Program-made: the position numbers and the translations under genes
In this document: positions 35,989 to 45,823 of the stretch, one piece after another
How positions within the stretch are numbered: position 1 is the first letter of the stretch
Layout: every line of letters starts with the position of its first letter
Notes under the pieces: model-generated
What the model was told of the DNA's origin: nothing
The model's input: the letters and a program-made list of their open reading frames with translations, nothing else
Databases searched by the model: none
Source of the DNA: Candidatus Tritonobacter lacicola
GTDB taxonomy: Bacteria; Auribacterota; Tritonobacteria; Tritonobacterales; Tritonobacteraceae
Assembly (NCBI GenBank): GCA_030765135.1
Contig: JAVCDC010000019.1
Span: 1-50,638, forward strand
Direction: 5' to 3'
DNA length: 50,638 nt

Positions 35989-36394
35989 GGAGGGTATTAC
36001 GGCCCTCTCGAGGTTTGTCCTGGAGCGGGAGGGGCGCCCGGCTTCCTGCCAGCTCTCGCTTTACTTCGTCAACAATGCGAAGATACGGGTTATGAACACG
36101 CTGTATCTCAAAAGGGACATGCCGACGGATGTCATTGCGTTTTCGATGGATGAGGGCGAGGACGCCGGAGGGGGGGTCCTCGGTGATGTCGTGATCTCCA
36201 CCGAGCAGGCCCTGCTCAACGCGGAGAGGTTCGGCGCAAGCCCCGATAGCGAGATCTCGCGCTGTCTCATTCACGGCATATTGCACCTCCTGGGCTACGA
36301 CGAGGGGGGAGAGAAGGGAGCCCGCATGAAGGCCAGGGAGGAAGCACTCCTGAAATCGGCGGGGAAAAGGGTATGGCGAACCATAACTTGCTGA
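35936..36394 (+). CDS. ybeY: Endoribonuclease YbeY
   Basis: Zinc-dependent RNase needed for 16S rRNA 3'-end maturation and ribosome quality control. The zinc motif HGILHLLGYD is intact, preceded by PTDVIAFSMDEG and LGDVVIS typical of the family. About 152 residues. I chose the ATG at 35936 because AAGGAG lies eight bases upstream; it overlaps the end of pgpH by 53 bases. The last 22 bases overlap the next gene. Confidence 0.93.
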   Translation: MMAEVLIRNGQRRVKLHREGITALSRFVLEREGRPASCQLSLYFVNNAKIRVMNTLYLKRDMPTDVIAFSMDEGEDAGGGVLGDVVISTEQALLNAERFGASPDSEISRCLIHGILHLLGYDEGGEKGARMKAREEALLKSAGKRVWRTITC

Positions 36395-37110
36395 AGAGCT
36401 TCAACTGCGCGATAGAGGGAATCCTCTACGTGCTCAAGACGCAGAGGAACATGAGGATACACTTCCTCTGCGCTCTTGCCGTCCTCCTCCTCGGGATATT
36501 TTTGAACCTCAACGCCGTGGAGCTCATGGTCCTCTGTTTTTCAATAGCCCTCGTTCTCATCGCCGAGATGCTCAACACGGGAATCGAGCACACGATGGAC
36601 ATGATCAGCGAGACATATCATCCAATAGCGAGGATCGTGAAGGATGTGTGCGCGGGGGCCGTCCTTCTCTCGGCGATTAACGCGGTCATCGTGGGTTACA
36701 TCCTTTTTATCAGCCGCCTCTCGGTTATGCTTGCGGGGCCGATCGAGGTCGGGGCCGCAGGGATAAAGGCCTCTCACTGGTACCTCTCCTTCGTATGCCT
36801 TATTATCGTGATCCTGCTCGCGATGATGTTCAAAATATATTTCAGGAGCGGACCTCAGATCAGGGGCGGCATGCCGAGCCTCCATTCCGGTATCGCCTTC
36901 TCCATCTGGACCGTCATATGGTGGTCGATGACCTCCCTCGGTATCTCTCCCCACTTCACCGTATTCATAATCGTCCTCTCGCTTGTCCTGGCTGTCCTCG
37001 TCGTTCAGGGGAGGATATCGAGCGGAATTCATTCCCTGGGAGAGACCGTCCTCGGTGCCGCTATCGGGGTCACGGCGACGGTCTTTATCCTAAAGCTCCT
37101 GGCGTACTGA
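36373..37110 (+). CDS. Fused diacylglycerol/undecaprenol kinase (DgkA) and PAP2 phosphatase
   Basis: Two membrane domains in one chain of 245 residues. Residues about 1-120 are DgkA: SFNCAIEGILYVLKTQRNMR, then EMLNTGIEHTMDMI and VKDVCAGAVLLSAINAV. Residues about 135-245 are a PAP2-like phosphatase: FRSGPQIRGGMPSLHSG with the GMPSLHS motif and SSGIHSLGETVLGA as the last motif; the first PAP2 motif (KxxxxxxRP) is degenerate. One protein could thus phosphorylate and dephosphorylate undecaprenol or a lipid; direction is unknown. Start overlaps ybeY. Confidence 0.88.
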   Translation: MANHNLLKSFNCAIEGILYVLKTQRNMRIHFLCALAVLLLGIFLNLNAVELMVLCFSIALVLIAEMLNTGIEHTMDMISETYHPIARIVKDVCAGAVLLSAINAVIVGYILFISRLSVMLAGPIEVGAAGIKASHWYLSFVCLIIVILLAMMFKIYFRSGPQIRGGMPSLHSGIAFSIWTVIWWSMTSLGISPHFTVFIIVLSLVLAVLVVQGRISSGIHSLGETVLGAAIGVTATVFILKLLAY

Positions 37111-37130
37111 AAAACGGTTACTGGTGAGGT

Positions 37131-37784
37131 ATGGTGATTAAAGTGAATTTGAAGAGGCGGTTGAGGAATTATTTTTTCACCGGACTTCTCATTGTATTGC
37201 CGCTGCTGGTATCCGTGATCGTGGTATGGTGGCTCTTCAGCACGTCGACGAATCTTTTTATCAGGTTCATCCCGCCCGCTTACCTTGAATCGACGATAAT
37301 TCGCCTTCTGGTCAGGGTGTTGACCCTTGCCGGGCTTGTGGCTCTCATTATTTTCGTGGGGGCGGTGGCGCGAAATGTTATCGGCAGGAAGATCATCGCT
37401 CTCGGCGAGTGGATCGTCGTCCGCATCCCCATATTCAATAGAGTTTACCTGGCCGTAAAACAGATCGGGGAGGCGTTTATCGGCGAGCACAAGACCGTCT
37501 TCAGGAAGGTTGTCCTGATCGAGTATCCGCGAAAGGGCCTCTTCGTGATCGGTTTCCAGACTGCCGAGAGCCGCGGGGAGATCCAGGACAAGATGTCCCA
37601 AACGATGGTCAACGTTTTTCTCCCGACGAGCCCCAACCCCACCTCGGGGATGCTTATAGTCGTGCCGAAGCAGGACGTCATCGAGCTCGATATCACCGTC
37701 GAGGAAGGCATGAAGATGGTGATCTCCGGAGGCGCCGTCTCGCCGGCTAAAATTGAGAGGGAAACAGAGATTGAAGCAACGTAA
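37131..37784 (+). CDS. DUF502 family membrane protein
   Basis: Two hundred seventeen residues with two membrane helices (about 14-36 and 59-80) and the DUF502 pattern: PLLVSVIVVWWLF, then IPIFNRVYLAVKQI and VVLIEYPRKGLFVIGF, ending in a beta-rich part (FLPTSPNPTSGMLIVVP). The family is widespread in bacteria and plants; its function is not established. A GGTTACTGG repeat word lies between it and the preceding gene, so it may or may not belong to the hisS operon. Confidence 0.9.
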   Translation: MVIKVNLKRRLRNYFFTGLLIVLPLLVSVIVVWWLFSTSTNLFIRFIPPAYLESTIIRLLVRVLTLAGLVALIIFVGAVARNVIGRKIIALGEWIVVRIPIFNRVYLAVKQIGEAFIGEHKTVFRKVVLIEYPRKGLFVIGFQTAESRGEIQDKMSQTMVNVFLPTSPNPTSGMLIVVPKQDVIELDITVEEGMKMVISGGAVSPAKIERETEIEAT

Positions 37785-37883
37785 ACATTTGATTTTTGGT
37801 TTTTGATCTATTTTATTGTTCCAGGTACCTTGCGCCAATGCTCTTGCCTAACTCGATAGTATAGGAATTTGTTATTTAAACTA

Positions 37884-38025
37884 GCCACAAAGGCACGAAA
37901 ACACGAAAAAAATATGGAAATATGAAAGTATGGAAATAACTGACTGGTGAACAATGGCTGAAATTTATTTTCATATTACCTTGTTTCCATATTTCCATAC
38001 CTTTGTGCCTTGGTGTCTTAGTGGC
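37884..38025. repeat. Imperfect 140-bp inverted repeat (GCCACAAAGGCAC type)
   Basis: Left arm from GCCACAAAGGCACGAAAAC near 37884-37940 and right arm to TGCCTTGGTGTCTTAGTGGC near 37970-38025 are mutually inverted. Together they fill the 304-base gap between DUF502 and recO. No coding potential. Words such as CACGAAAACACGAA also appear, in variant form, at 27966. Confidence 0.65.
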
Positions 38026-38088
38026 AAAAGTCCCCGGCGAAGCCGGGATAAGTGCAGAGAGCTGAAATATATGGGTATTGTTAAGTAG

Positions 38089-38880
38089 ATGGTCGATATC
38101 CGAAAAGCCGAGGGTGTGGTTATCAGGCGGCGCCTCTTTTCCGATACGAGCCTTATCGCGACCTTCTTTACGGATCGCTTCGGCAAGGTCCGGGTTATCG
38201 CCAAGGGCGCCCTGAGGCGCGGCAGCCCCCTCAGGGGGAAGCTCGACCTCTTCATGCGGAACTCCATCCTCTTCTACCATGGAAGAGGCGACCTTCACAT
38301 CGTCAAGGAGTGCGATACTATTGGGTCATACGGGGGAATACGGGATGATCTCGACCGTATCGTCGCCGCCTCTTACATCGCGGAGATTGTCGACGGCCTC
38401 ACCTTGCCCGAGGCCCCCGATGGCTCCCTCTACGCCCTCCTCGTTCAATCGCTTGCAGCCCTTAATGCCAGCGATAGGCCCGTGCAGGTCGCGGCTTGTT
38501 TCGCCCCGCGGCTCCTGTCTGTGCTCGGAATTTTCCCCCGGTATTCGAGCTGCGCAGAGTGCGGGGAGAGGCTCGAAGGGGAGCGATTTTATGACGGGGC
38601 GTCCTTTCGCTGCAAGGGGTGCTTGTCCCGGCCTGCGGCAGCCGTGTCCGGGGGGACGGCGGCCCTCATCGATCGCATTCTCTCCCCCGGGGGGCCGGGG
38701 CCGGACGCCCTGTCTCCGCCGGCGGAACAGTTGAGTGAACTCGTCGCGTTATCCTCGGCCATATTCGAAGCCGAGAGCGGGAGAAGGATGAAGACGAGGT
38801 TGATGGCATGGTGCCCGGCTGCGGGAAGGGCCGTCGATGAGGGCCGGAATCCCGTCCAGAACGCCTGTAAACCCGGTTAA
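38089..38880 (+). CDS. recO: DNA repair protein RecO
   Basis: Acts with RecR and RecF to load RecA at gaps. N-terminal OB-fold (EGVVIRRRLFSDTSLIATFF, then FTDRFGKVRVIAKGALR), a helical middle, and an intact zinc finger CAEC...CKGC (about residues 161-186). Length 263, normal. With recF and recR this window encodes the complete RecFOR set. Confidence 0.95.
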   Translation: MVDIRKAEGVVIRRRLFSDTSLIATFFTDRFGKVRVIAKGALRRGSPLRGKLDLFMRNSILFYHGRGDLHIVKECDTIGSYGGIRDDLDRIVAASYIAEIVDGLTLPEAPDGSLYALLVQSLAALNASDRPVQVAACFAPRLLSVLGIFPRYSSCAECGERLEGERFYDGASFRCKGCLSRPAAAVSGGTAALIDRILSPGGPGPDALSPPAEQLSELVALSSAIFEAESGRRMKTRLMAWCPAAGRAVDEGRNPVQNACKPG

Positions 38881-38982
38881 AATGATAGGCAAAGGGGGGT
38901 ATATTTTGCTTGCCTCCCGTAAAATTACTGTGGTAGCTTCAGTCGGGTTTTCTTCCGTGCAGCCATTACAAGGAGTCCGTTT

Positions 38983-41721
38983 ATGAAAAAAAGGTACGTG
39001 TATTTCTTCGGGGGCAAGAAGTCCGAGGGTAACAGCGGGATGAAGGACCTCCTTGGGGGCAAGGGGGCCAACCTCGCCGAGATGAACAGCGCCGGCCTCC
39101 CGGTCCCGCCCGGCTTCACCATCACCACGGAGGCGTGCCGCCAGTATTACATCGGGAAGGGCAGGTGGCCTGAGGGCCTGGCCGGGGAGGTTGAGAGAAA
39201 CCTCCGGAAGCTCGAGAGGCTTACCGGGAAGAAGCTGGGAGGCTCCAGGAATCCCCTCCTTGTCTCCGTTCGCTCGGGCGCCGCGGTTTCGATGCCCGGC
39301 ATGATGGATACCGTCCTCAACCTCGGCCTTAATCCGGACTCCATGACAGCCCTTATGAAGCTGACGGGCAACCCCCGGTTCGTGTGGGATGCCTACAGGC
39401 GCTTCATACAGATGTTCGGGGACGTGGTCATGGGTGTGCCGCATCACGAGTTCGAGCACGCCCTCGACCGGGTAAAGAGTAAGCGCGGGGCGAAGCAGGA
39501 CACGGATCTCTCGGCCGGGGACCTCCAGGAGGTCGTCGCGGCCTATAAGAAGATCTACAAGAAACACACGCGCGAGGATTTTCCGAACGATCCCACGGTT
39601 CAGCTCAAGAGGTCCATAGACGCGGTCTTCGGCTCGTGGAACAATCCGCGGGCGGTAAAGTACCGGCAGATTAACGATATCAAGGGCCTCCTCGGAACGG
39701 CCATCAATGTCCAGGCGATGGTGTTCGGGAACCTGGGAAAGGATTCGGGTACGGGAGTCGCTTTCACGCGCAACCCCGCCACGGGCGAGAACAGGTTCTA
39801 CGGGGAGTATCTCATGAATGCCCAGGGCGAGGACGTGGTGGCCGGGATCCGTACGCCCCGGGCGATATCCACGCTGTCTCGCGTTGACGCGCGCTCCTAC
39901 AGGGAACTGCTCGGAATAAGGAAGAAGCTGGAGAGGATTTACAGGGATATGCAGGACCTCGAGTTCACCATCGAGAAAGGCAAGCTTTACATCCTCCAGA
40001 CGCGTGGTGGAAAGCGGACCGCCGCGGCGGCAGTGAAGATAGCGGTGGATATGGCGAAGGAAGGGATGATATCCAGGGAAGAGGCCATTATGAGAGTGGA
40101 TCCCGGCAGCCTCGATCAATTACTGCATCCCGTGTTCGTGGAGGCCGCGGAAAAGAAAGCCGACAGGCTCGCGGTTGGCCTTCCGGCTTCTCCCGGCGCC
40201 GCTACCGGGCAGGTGGTGTTCAGCGCGGATGAGGCGGAAGCCTGGGCGGAGGACGGTAAGACCGTGATCCTGTGCCGGATCGAAACGAGCCCCGAGGATA
40301 TAGGCGGTATGAATGTCGCGCGGGGTATCCTGACCGCCCGCGGCGGCATGACATCCCACGCGGCTGTCGTCGCACGTGGAATGGGGACCTGTTGCGTGGC
40401 GGGCTGCGGCGACATCCGGATCGACTACAGGGCGAGGAAGTTCACCGTCAACGGCAAAACTGTCAAGGAGGGGGACTGGATCTCTCTCAACGGCTCTACG
40501 GGAGCCGTTTACGCGGGCAAGGTTGAGACCGTGGAGCCCATGCTTACGGGGCCGTTCGGCATTATCATGAAGCTCGCCGACAAGTATCGCCGGCTCGGGG
40601 TCCGCGCAAATTCCGACACTCCCCATGATACGGAAGTAGCCGTCAGGTTCGGCGCGGAGGGTATCGGCCTTACGAGGACGGAGCACATGTTCTTCGAGGG
40701 CGACAGGATTGTTTCCTTCCGCCGCCTTATCCTGGTCGCGGAAGAGGTGAAGAACCTGCGGAGGGAATTGGCGTCCGCCGAGGGCGAGAAGAAGAAAGAG
40801 CTTCAGAAGAAACTCAGGGCCCCGCTCTCCCAGTACAATCGAGCGATCAAGGAGCTCCTTCCGCTCCAGCGCAGGGACTTCGAGGGCATATTCGAGGCCC
40901 TAAAGGGACGGCCCTGCACGATAAGGCTTCTCGACCCGCCGCTCCACGAGTTCCTTCCCCATGACGCGGCCGGCCAGAAGGAGATGGCGGAGGCCCTGGA
41001 GGTTAAGCCGGCCGAGATCAGGGCGATCGTCTCCTCGCTCCATGAGGCAAACCCCATGCTCGGCCACAGGGGGTGCAGGCTGGGCCTGACGTATCCCGAG
41101 GTATCGGATATGCAGGTCCGGGCCATCATCGAGGCCGCGATAAACGTCAAGAGAAAGAAAAAGATCCCCGTGCGGCCGGAGATCATGATCCCGCTCGTCG
41201 GTCACGCCGAGGAGCTCAGGATCGCGCGGGATAGGGCCGAGGCGGAGATCGCGCGGGTCTTCAAGGAGCGCCGTGTCAGGAAAGGCTTCCTGCGGTACAC
41301 GATCGGCACGATGATAGAGGTACCGCGCGCCGCCGTGACCGCCGACGAGGTGGCCCGGTACGCGGACTTCTTCAGCTTCGGAACGAACGACCTGACACAG
41401 ATGGGATGCGGCTTCAGCCGGGACGACGCGGGAAAGTTTCTCGGCGATTACGTGAGGATGGGCATATACGAGTACGACCCCTTCCAGGTCCTCGACCAGG
41501 ACGGTATTGGGAGGCTGGTTGAGATGGCGGTGAAGCTCGGCCGCAGGACAAAGCCGGATCTCAAGATCGGAATCTGCGGGGAGCATGGGGGAGAACCGAG
41601 GTCCGTTGAATTCTGCCACAGGGTCGGTTTGAACTACGTGAGCTGTTCACCCTACAGGATCCCCATTGCGCGTCTCGCAGCCGCCCAGGCGGCTATAAAA
41701 GAGGGCAGGAACCAGCCCTAA
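38983..41721 (+). CDS. ppdK: Pyruvate, phosphate dikinase
   Basis: Interconverts pyruvate, ATP and phosphate with phosphoenolpyruvate, AMP and pyrophosphate. N-terminal ATP-grasp domain ([20 protein letters not shown]), the swivelling phosphohistidine domain with [18 protein letters not shown] near residue 465, and a C-terminal barrel with [12 protein letters not shown] and the catalytic Cys region [11 protein letters not shown]. Length 912, within the family range. AAGGAG lies seven bases before the start. With PorABCD it suggests PPi-linked glycolysis or gluconeogenesis typical of anaerobes. Confidence 0.97.
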   Translation: MKKRYVYFFGGKKSEGNSGMKDLLGGKGANLAEMNSAGLPVPPGFTITTEACRQYYIGKGRWPEGLAGEVERNLRKLERLTGKKLGGSRNPLLVSVRSGAAVSMPGMMDTVLNLGLNPDSMTALMKLTGNPRFVWDAYRRFIQMFGDVVMGVPHHEFEHALDRVKSKRGAKQDTDLSAGDLQEVVAAYKKIYKKHTREDFPNDPTVQLKRSIDAVFGSWNNPRAVKYRQINDIKGLLGTAINVQAMVFGNLGKDSGTGVAFTRNPATGENRFYGEYLMNAQGEDVVAGIRTPRAISTLSRVDARSYRELLGIRKKLERIYRDMQDLEFTIEKGKLYILQTRGGKRTAAAAVKIAVDMAKEGMISREEAIMRVDPGSLDQLLHPVFVEAAEKKADRLAVGLPASPGAATGQVVFSADEAEAWAEDGKTVILCRIETSPEDIGGMNVARGILTARGGMTSHAAVVARGMGTCCVAGCGDIRIDYRARKFTVNGKTVKEGDWISLNGSTGAVYAGKVETVEPMLTGPFGIIMKLADKYRRLGVRANSDTPHDTEVAVRFGAEGIGLTRTEHMFFEGDRIVSFRRLILVAEEVKNLRRELASAEGEKKKELQKKLRAPLSQYNRAIKELLPLQRRDFEGIFEALKGRPCTIRLLDPPLHEFLPHDAAGQKEMAEALEVKPAEIRAIVSSLHEANPMLGHRGCRLGLTYPEVSDMQVRAIIEAAINVKRKKKIPVRPEIMIPLVGHAEELRIARDRAEAEIARVFKERRVRKGFLRYTIGTMIEVPRAAVTADEVARYADFFSFGTNDLTQMGCGFSRDDAGKFLGDYVRMGIYEYDPFQVLDQDGIGRLVEMAVKLGRRTKPDLKIGICGEHGGEPRSVEFCHRVGLNYVSCSPYRIPIARLAAAQAAIKEGRNQP

Positions 41722-41726
41722 GGCAA

Positions 41727-42560
41727 ATGGCTCCTGGAAGCGAGGCCATCCGGCTGTACTTGAGGGAGATAGGGGAGATCCCCACTATCTCCCGCGAGGA
41801 GGAGCTTGCTCTCGCCAGGAAGGCTCGAAAGGGAGACGACGAGGCGATGAAGGGGCTGGTTCGCGCCAACCTCCGCCTCGTGGTAAGCATAGCCAAAAAG
41901 TATTCCCACCTCGGTCTCCCCCTTCTCGACCTGATCGAGGAGGGGAACATCGGCCTGATGAAGGCGGTGAAGAAGTACGACCCGGGGAGGGGGACGAAGG
42001 TCAGCACGTACGCCTCCTGGTGGATCCGGCAGACGATAATGAGGGCCCTGGCCAACCAGGGCAAGATCATCCGGGTTCCGGTTTACCTTATCGAGAGGCT
42101 CGGCGCTATACGGAGGGCGAGCGAGGAGCTCAGGCAGGCCAAGGGCCGTGAGCCCACCTGCGAGGAGGTGGGTGAAGAGATAGGCATGGACGGGAGGAAG
42201 GTGGCCGATCTCCTGTCCATCTCCCGCACGCCCAGCTCCCTCTTTGCTTCGTTTACAGACGACGGGCTGCTGGAGCTCATAGATACCATCGGCGATTCAA
42301 GGGTAGTTCCCGCCTCCCAGGCCGCGTCGAGGAATCTGCTCCAGGACGAGCTCATGGGGATGATGAAGATATTATCCAAGAAGGAGGCGCGGATACTCTC
42401 GATGAGATATGGACTGAAAGGCAAGCGCCCGATGACGCTCGAGAAGATAGGAAACATGTTCAAGATAAGCAGGGAGCGGGTTCGTCAGATCGAGGTGGCC
42501 GCCATCAGGAAGCTGAAGGCCGTTCTCGAAGAGAAAAAGGGTGAATACATAAGGAGGTAG
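41727..42560 (+). CDS. Sigma-70 family RNA polymerase sigma factor (group 2, RpoD/RpoS-like)
   Basis: Two hundred seventy-seven residues: a short region 1.2 ([20 protein letters not shown]), region 2 with [19 protein letters not shown] and YASWWIRQ, region 3, and region 4 with [20 protein letters not shown] that reads the -35 box. It lacks the N-terminal and non-conserved regions of a full RpoD, so it is more likely an alternative or stationary-phase sigma than the main one. Six bases after ppdK and four before apt, so the three are probably co-transcribed. Confidence 0.9.
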   Translation: MAPGSEAIRLYLREIGEIPTISREEELALARKARKGDDEAMKGLVRANLRLVVSIAKKYSHLGLPLLDLIEEGNIGLMKAVKKYDPGRGTKVSTYASWWIRQTIMRALANQGKIIRVPVYLIERLGAIRRASEELRQAKGREPTCEEVGEEIGMDGRKVADLLSISRTPSSLFASFTDDGLLELIDTIGDSRVVPASQAASRNLLQDELMGMMKILSKKEARILSMRYGLKGKRPMTLEKIGNMFKISRERVRQIEVAAIRKLKAVLEEKKGEYIRR

Positions 42561-42564
42561 TTTC

Positions 42565-43095
42565 ATGGAAGAGCTGAAGAGAGCGATACGGTCGATACCG
42601 GACTTCCCGAAAGAGGGCATCGTATTCAAGGACATCACAACGCTGATCAAGGACGGCGGCCTTTTCAGGAAGACTGTTGACATATTCGCAGAGAGGTACC
42701 GCGACAGTGGTATCGAAGTGGTTGTGAGCGTGGAAGCGCGGGGTTTCATTTTCGGCGCCGCGATCGCCTACGCTCTCGGGGCGGGCGTCATTCCGGTGAG
42801 AAAGCCGGGCAAGCTCCCGCACGATACTCACGAGGCGGTCTACGAGCTGGAATACGGGACCGACAAGCTCGAGATCCACAGGGACGCGTTACCCCGGGGA
42901 AGCAGGGTCCTCCTGGTCGACGATCTGCTCGCGACCGGCGGGACGTGCGCCGCCACGGTCGAGCTTATCGAGAGGCTCGGGGGGGAGATAGTGGGAATAG
43001 CCTTCCTGATCGAGCTCACGTTCCTCAAGGGGAGGGAGAAGCTCAAGGGGCATGATATATTCTCGATCATAGAGTACGCCTCGGAGGATGAGTAA
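42565..43095 (+). CDS. apt: Adenine phosphoribosyltransferase
   Basis: Salvages adenine to AMP using PRPP. The PRPP-binding loop VLLVDDLLATGGTCAATVEL (about residues 112-131) is intact and EARGFIFGAAIAYALG covers the base-binding part. Length 176, normal. GGAGG lies just before its start, overlapping the end of the sigma gene's coding region. Confidence 0.96.
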   Translation: MEELKRAIRSIPDFPKEGIVFKDITTLIKDGGLFRKTVDIFAERYRDSGIEVVVSVEARGFIFGAAIAYALGAGVIPVRKPGKLPHDTHEAVYELEYGTDKLEIHRDALPRGSRVLLVDDLLATGGTCAATVELIERLGGEIVGIAFLIELTFLKGREKLKGHDIFSIIEYASEDE

Positions 43096-43119
43096 AATAT
43101 TGTAAGCAAAGCTTCATAA

Positions 43120-43284
43120 ACCACTCTTACAACAGCAATTGCCGCGGTACTGATATATATACCCTCTTTCTGTTTTGCGGGAAATGATGCAAAAGCAAAG
43201 CAGAATGAAATAAGTCATCTTGTGGATCGCCTGGTAAACGGGCGAACTGGAAGCCCGCCCTCCCCCGTAGGGTACCAAAACTAA
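43120..43284 (+). pseudogene. Possible remnant of a secreted protein
   Basis: An open stretch without any start codon reads TTLTTAIAAVLIYIPSFCFA, like a signal peptide, then GNDAKAKQNEISHLVDRLVN and a stop. An in-frame stop lies just upstream. Likely a decayed gene start; I cannot assign a family. Confidence 0.3.
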
Positions 43285-43627
43285 TCCGGGCGCGAAAATA
43301 AGCATTAAGATCCGGAAAAGCCGGGGAATCAATAATTAAGTTCGCAAAGTTAATGCAGTTGGTTGTGATTAAACCAACTGGCGGCGATAAAGCCCGTATA
43401 TAGACACGGCAATCCTGCTGACGGGGAATCAGAGTTCAGAGGTGACTCAAGCAGCTTCCCGGTAGTGGCCAGAATCTTCAGCACTTTTTTACATGTATTC
43501 ACCACACTCTTTTCCCATTGCACACTTCTCCCGATATAACTTTCTCACTTTCCCGGCGATAAAGCCGGACAGGCGCACGAAAGTGAGAAAGAGGAGATAT
43601 TGTCAATCCAACTGCGGCAACAAGCTC
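43285..43627. other. Gap with small hairpins, no gene
   Basis: Contains the 9-bp hairpin CAGTTGGTT/AACCAACTG (43356-43380) and CCGGC-GATAAA-GCCGG near 43553. GATAAAGCC recurs at 43385. No riboswitch or intron fold was recognised. It is probably a degraded coding sequence. Confidence 0.35.
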
Positions 43628-43732
43628 ACGATGTTGTTCAGATACGGCGGCTTACCCGACGGAGAGGACGTGCGCAGAACCACGACTTACGAATACGACG
43701 ACCTCTATAGGCTCACTCATGTTAGCTATCCC
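43628..43732 (+). pseudogene. Fragment of an RHS/YD-repeat protein
   Basis: The frame encodes FRYGGLPDGEDVRRTTTYEY followed by DDLYRLTHVSYP, which is a YD repeat (TxYxYDxxxRLTxVxYP). RHS proteins are thousands of residues long and deliver toxins; here only one repeat survives, and the frame runs into unrelated sequence on both sides. Confidence 0.6.
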
Positions 43733-43838
43733 TTTACAATCTTGATTTTTCACTCCGAAACTAGCGTAGCTACTGGTACAATTTTTTTGGCTCATATCCT
43801 GTGAACACTGATCCAGTGACGCTCATTGATGATCTCTA

Positions 43839-44093
43839 ATGAATGACAAATTGTATGAAGCGATCGTAGTCGGAGGCGGTCCGTCGGGCCTTTCCGCCGG
43901 GATCGAGCTGGCGAAGCATGGCATCAGGCTCCGCACGACTAAAGGGGAATACATGGCGGGCTTTCTCGTCGCCGCCGATGGTCCTTCCTCCCGGCTCGCT
44001 ATTTTCCTCGGTCTCTACAGGGCCTACAGGAAGACGGCCCGCTGGAATCTGGTGAATTTGCTCCATAAAAGCCCCTGTAAGAATGCGTCTTAA
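43839..44093 (+). pseudogene. Fragment of a geranylgeranyl-reductase-like FAD oxidoreductase
   Basis: The first 27 residues hold the FAD dinucleotide-binding motif AIVVGGGPSGLSAGIELAKH. The frame then jumps to GEYMAGFLVAADGPSSRLA, which is the second FAD motif normally about 100 residues further on, and stops after a short tail. The active part is deleted, so this is a remnant rather than a working enzyme. Confidence 0.65.
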
Positions 44094-44099
44094 AAAATG

Positions 44100-44231
44100 A
44101 ACCACGGATTATACAGATTAGACGGATTTTCTCTTCATAGAGAAAGTTCTCGGTCTGAAAGTTGTGTAGTCAATCAGTATAATCTCCGTCAGACCCGGCG
44201 GCTCTGCCGGACGGGCGTTAAATCCGTGGTT
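44100..44231. repeat. Inverted repeat of AACCACGGATT type
   Basis: AACCACGGATT (44100-44110) is perfectly inverted as AATCCGTGGTT (44221-44231), with partly complementary sequence between. It fills most of the gap before the next gene. The word is familiar to me as a frequent intergenic repeat of environmental bacterial genomes. Confidence 0.55.
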
Positions 44232-44312
44232 TGTTTATTTGGCGAGTATCTTTAGGTTAGTCGGGACATGTCGATGGTTCTGAAGATATTAAGAGACCAG
44301 GCGGGAAAGACA

Positions 44313-45707
44313 ATGTATAGGGTCGCAAAGGTGAATTTTTCGGTAAGCGTCTTCCTGGCATTTTGCTTTTCTGCGGGGGCCGCTTTAGGCGGCAGCGGCG
44401 GAGAGTCGGGGGCTGTGAGGAGAGGCGATGTTGTGAGCCTCCGCGGCGAGGCGGTGCCGGCCCTCCTGGGTACCCCCGTTGACCGGATCGGGGGGTTCGC
44501 GTACAGGGAGGGGCGCCTCGAGGCCGTCCCCTTCCAGGTCGATGAACGTGACCGGAGGGGCGAGCTGATTTATACGACCTACGACGGCGGGACGACAGCC
44601 GTCCGCGACGGGGTTCTGGGCGGCCGGGACGAGATCCTCTTCATGGTCCAGGATGCAGGAGCGCGGTGGGGTGACGAATCCCTTCCGCCCGCCGCGGTCG
44701 GCGGCGCCGAGGTCAAAATCACCGATCCCCTGGGGGGCCCGGACTCCTGGTTTTACCTCTTCCGATTTGAGGGATGCGCACCACGCTCGGAGATTGATTA
44801 TGTCAGGTACGATCCCGGAAAGGACTGGGTAACGGCCCGCTACTACACGGTCGGCTTTCCCTACAGGAAGGCGATCCAGGTCCCGAGCTACTTCTCTCTC
44901 AGCGAGGAGGGCGGCGGGAACGGCGTTAATATCTACGATCTCTACAAGATCAGGCTGAACATAGACCTCAAGCTCTTCGGGACGATATCGAGGTCTCAGG
45001 ACGATTTTATATCGAAGCCCGTGGGGTATGTCGACGGCCCCGTAAGGGTGTCCAGGCGCGTTAGGAGCGCCCTCCGGCTGGCCGGCCCGATCCGGAGCGC
45101 GATGCTCTACAACGACAGCTGTTACTACCCGTACTATTGTTCCTTTCCGTCACTTCTCCAGGTTCCGTTCAGGATGAAGTTTATAGCCAGGAGCGCCTCG
45201 CTGAGAATCACCGACGACCTCTCCGATGGTGCCGTGGGCATGATGTGGTACAACGACAGGAACACCGGGGGCATCGAGTTCACGGGTAAGCCGTCCGGCG
45301 AAGAGATGAAGCTGGACCGGGGCCCTTTCAGGTGGAAGTTGGCGGACGGCCCACAGGGAACGATATTGACCCTCATGCTTTTCGACCCCAAGCTGAAGGA
45401 CTTGAAGAAGGGGCTCTATTTCTGCGATGATGAGACGGTTGCCGATGAGCCTGAGCAGTTTCCCGGCCAGATGGGCAACCAGGGTTACGAGCTTACAAAC
45501 CTCGAGTCGGTGCCGAAGGGAGAATATAAACTGGCGGTCTATGTCTTCTGCCCGGTAAATTACGAGAAGGGAGACGAGGAGATGTACATCAATACGGTCC
45601 TGAATCCCTTAACTGTCTCGGCTAAACCCCTACACCGAAATCAAGGGATAATGGCTAAGAAACAAGTTACAAGAAACAATAACCAAGCAATATCCAAATT
45701 CAAATAA
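44313..45707 (+). CDS. Exported protein of unknown function
   Basis: About 464 residues with a signal peptide (NFSVSVFLAFCFSAGAALGG). The mature part looks beta-rich: PVDRIGGFAYREGRLEAVPF near the start, GVLGGRDEILFMVQDAGARW, then aromatic and Cys residues around NDSCYYPYYCSFPS. Two late cysteine pairs may form disulfides. I do not recognise a family. The last 20 or so residues (AKKQVTRNNNQAISKFK) are encoded by an intergenic-type repeat that runs on after the stop, so the original end was probably nearer residue 445. An upstream ATG at 44268 is possible but adds residues before the signal peptide. Confidence 0.7.
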   Translation: MYRVAKVNFSVSVFLAFCFSAGAALGGSGGESGAVRRGDVVSLRGEAVPALLGTPVDRIGGFAYREGRLEAVPFQVDERDRRGELIYTTYDGGTTAVRDGVLGGRDEILFMVQDAGARWGDESLPPAAVGGAEVKITDPLGGPDSWFYLFRFEGCAPRSEIDYVRYDPGKDWVTARYYTVGFPYRKAIQVPSYFSLSEEGGGNGVNIYDLYKIRLNIDLKLFGTISRSQDDFISKPVGYVDGPVRVSRRVRSALRLAGPIRSAMLYNDSCYYPYYCSFPSLLQVPFRMKFIARSASLRITDDLSDGAVGMMWYNDRNTGGIEFTGKPSGEEMKLDRGPFRWKLADGPQGTILTLMLFDPKLKDLKKGLYFCDDETVADEPEQFPGQMGNQGYELTNLESVPKGEYKLAVYVFCPVNYEKGDEEMYINTVLNPLTVSAKPLHRNQGIMAKKQVTRNNNQAISKFK

Positions 45708-45797
45708 CCAAACTCCTCGATCCCCTCTTCAATGTAAATTTCAGGTTTTTTTGGGGATTGGTTATCGAATTTATTTGTATCCTGTATCTTGTATCTT
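45656..45797. repeat. Inverted repeat overlapping the 3' end of the exported-protein gene
   Basis: AAGAAACAAGTTACAAGAAAC and the AACCAAGCAATATCCAAATT that follows are matched in inverse, imperfectly, by GGGATTGGTTATCGAATTT and TCCTGTATCTTGTATCTT. The first arm is read as the C-terminal codons of the upstream gene. Confidence 0.55.
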
Positions 45798-45823
45798 AAA
45801 TTTTGTAACTTCAGGGGGTGCTT

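Noticed and set aside
43250-43480. Riboswitch or group II intron remnant after apt
   Set aside because: Small hairpins and repeated GGGGAATC and GATAAAGCC words are present, but no known core consensus could be matched, and the downstream genes are broken.
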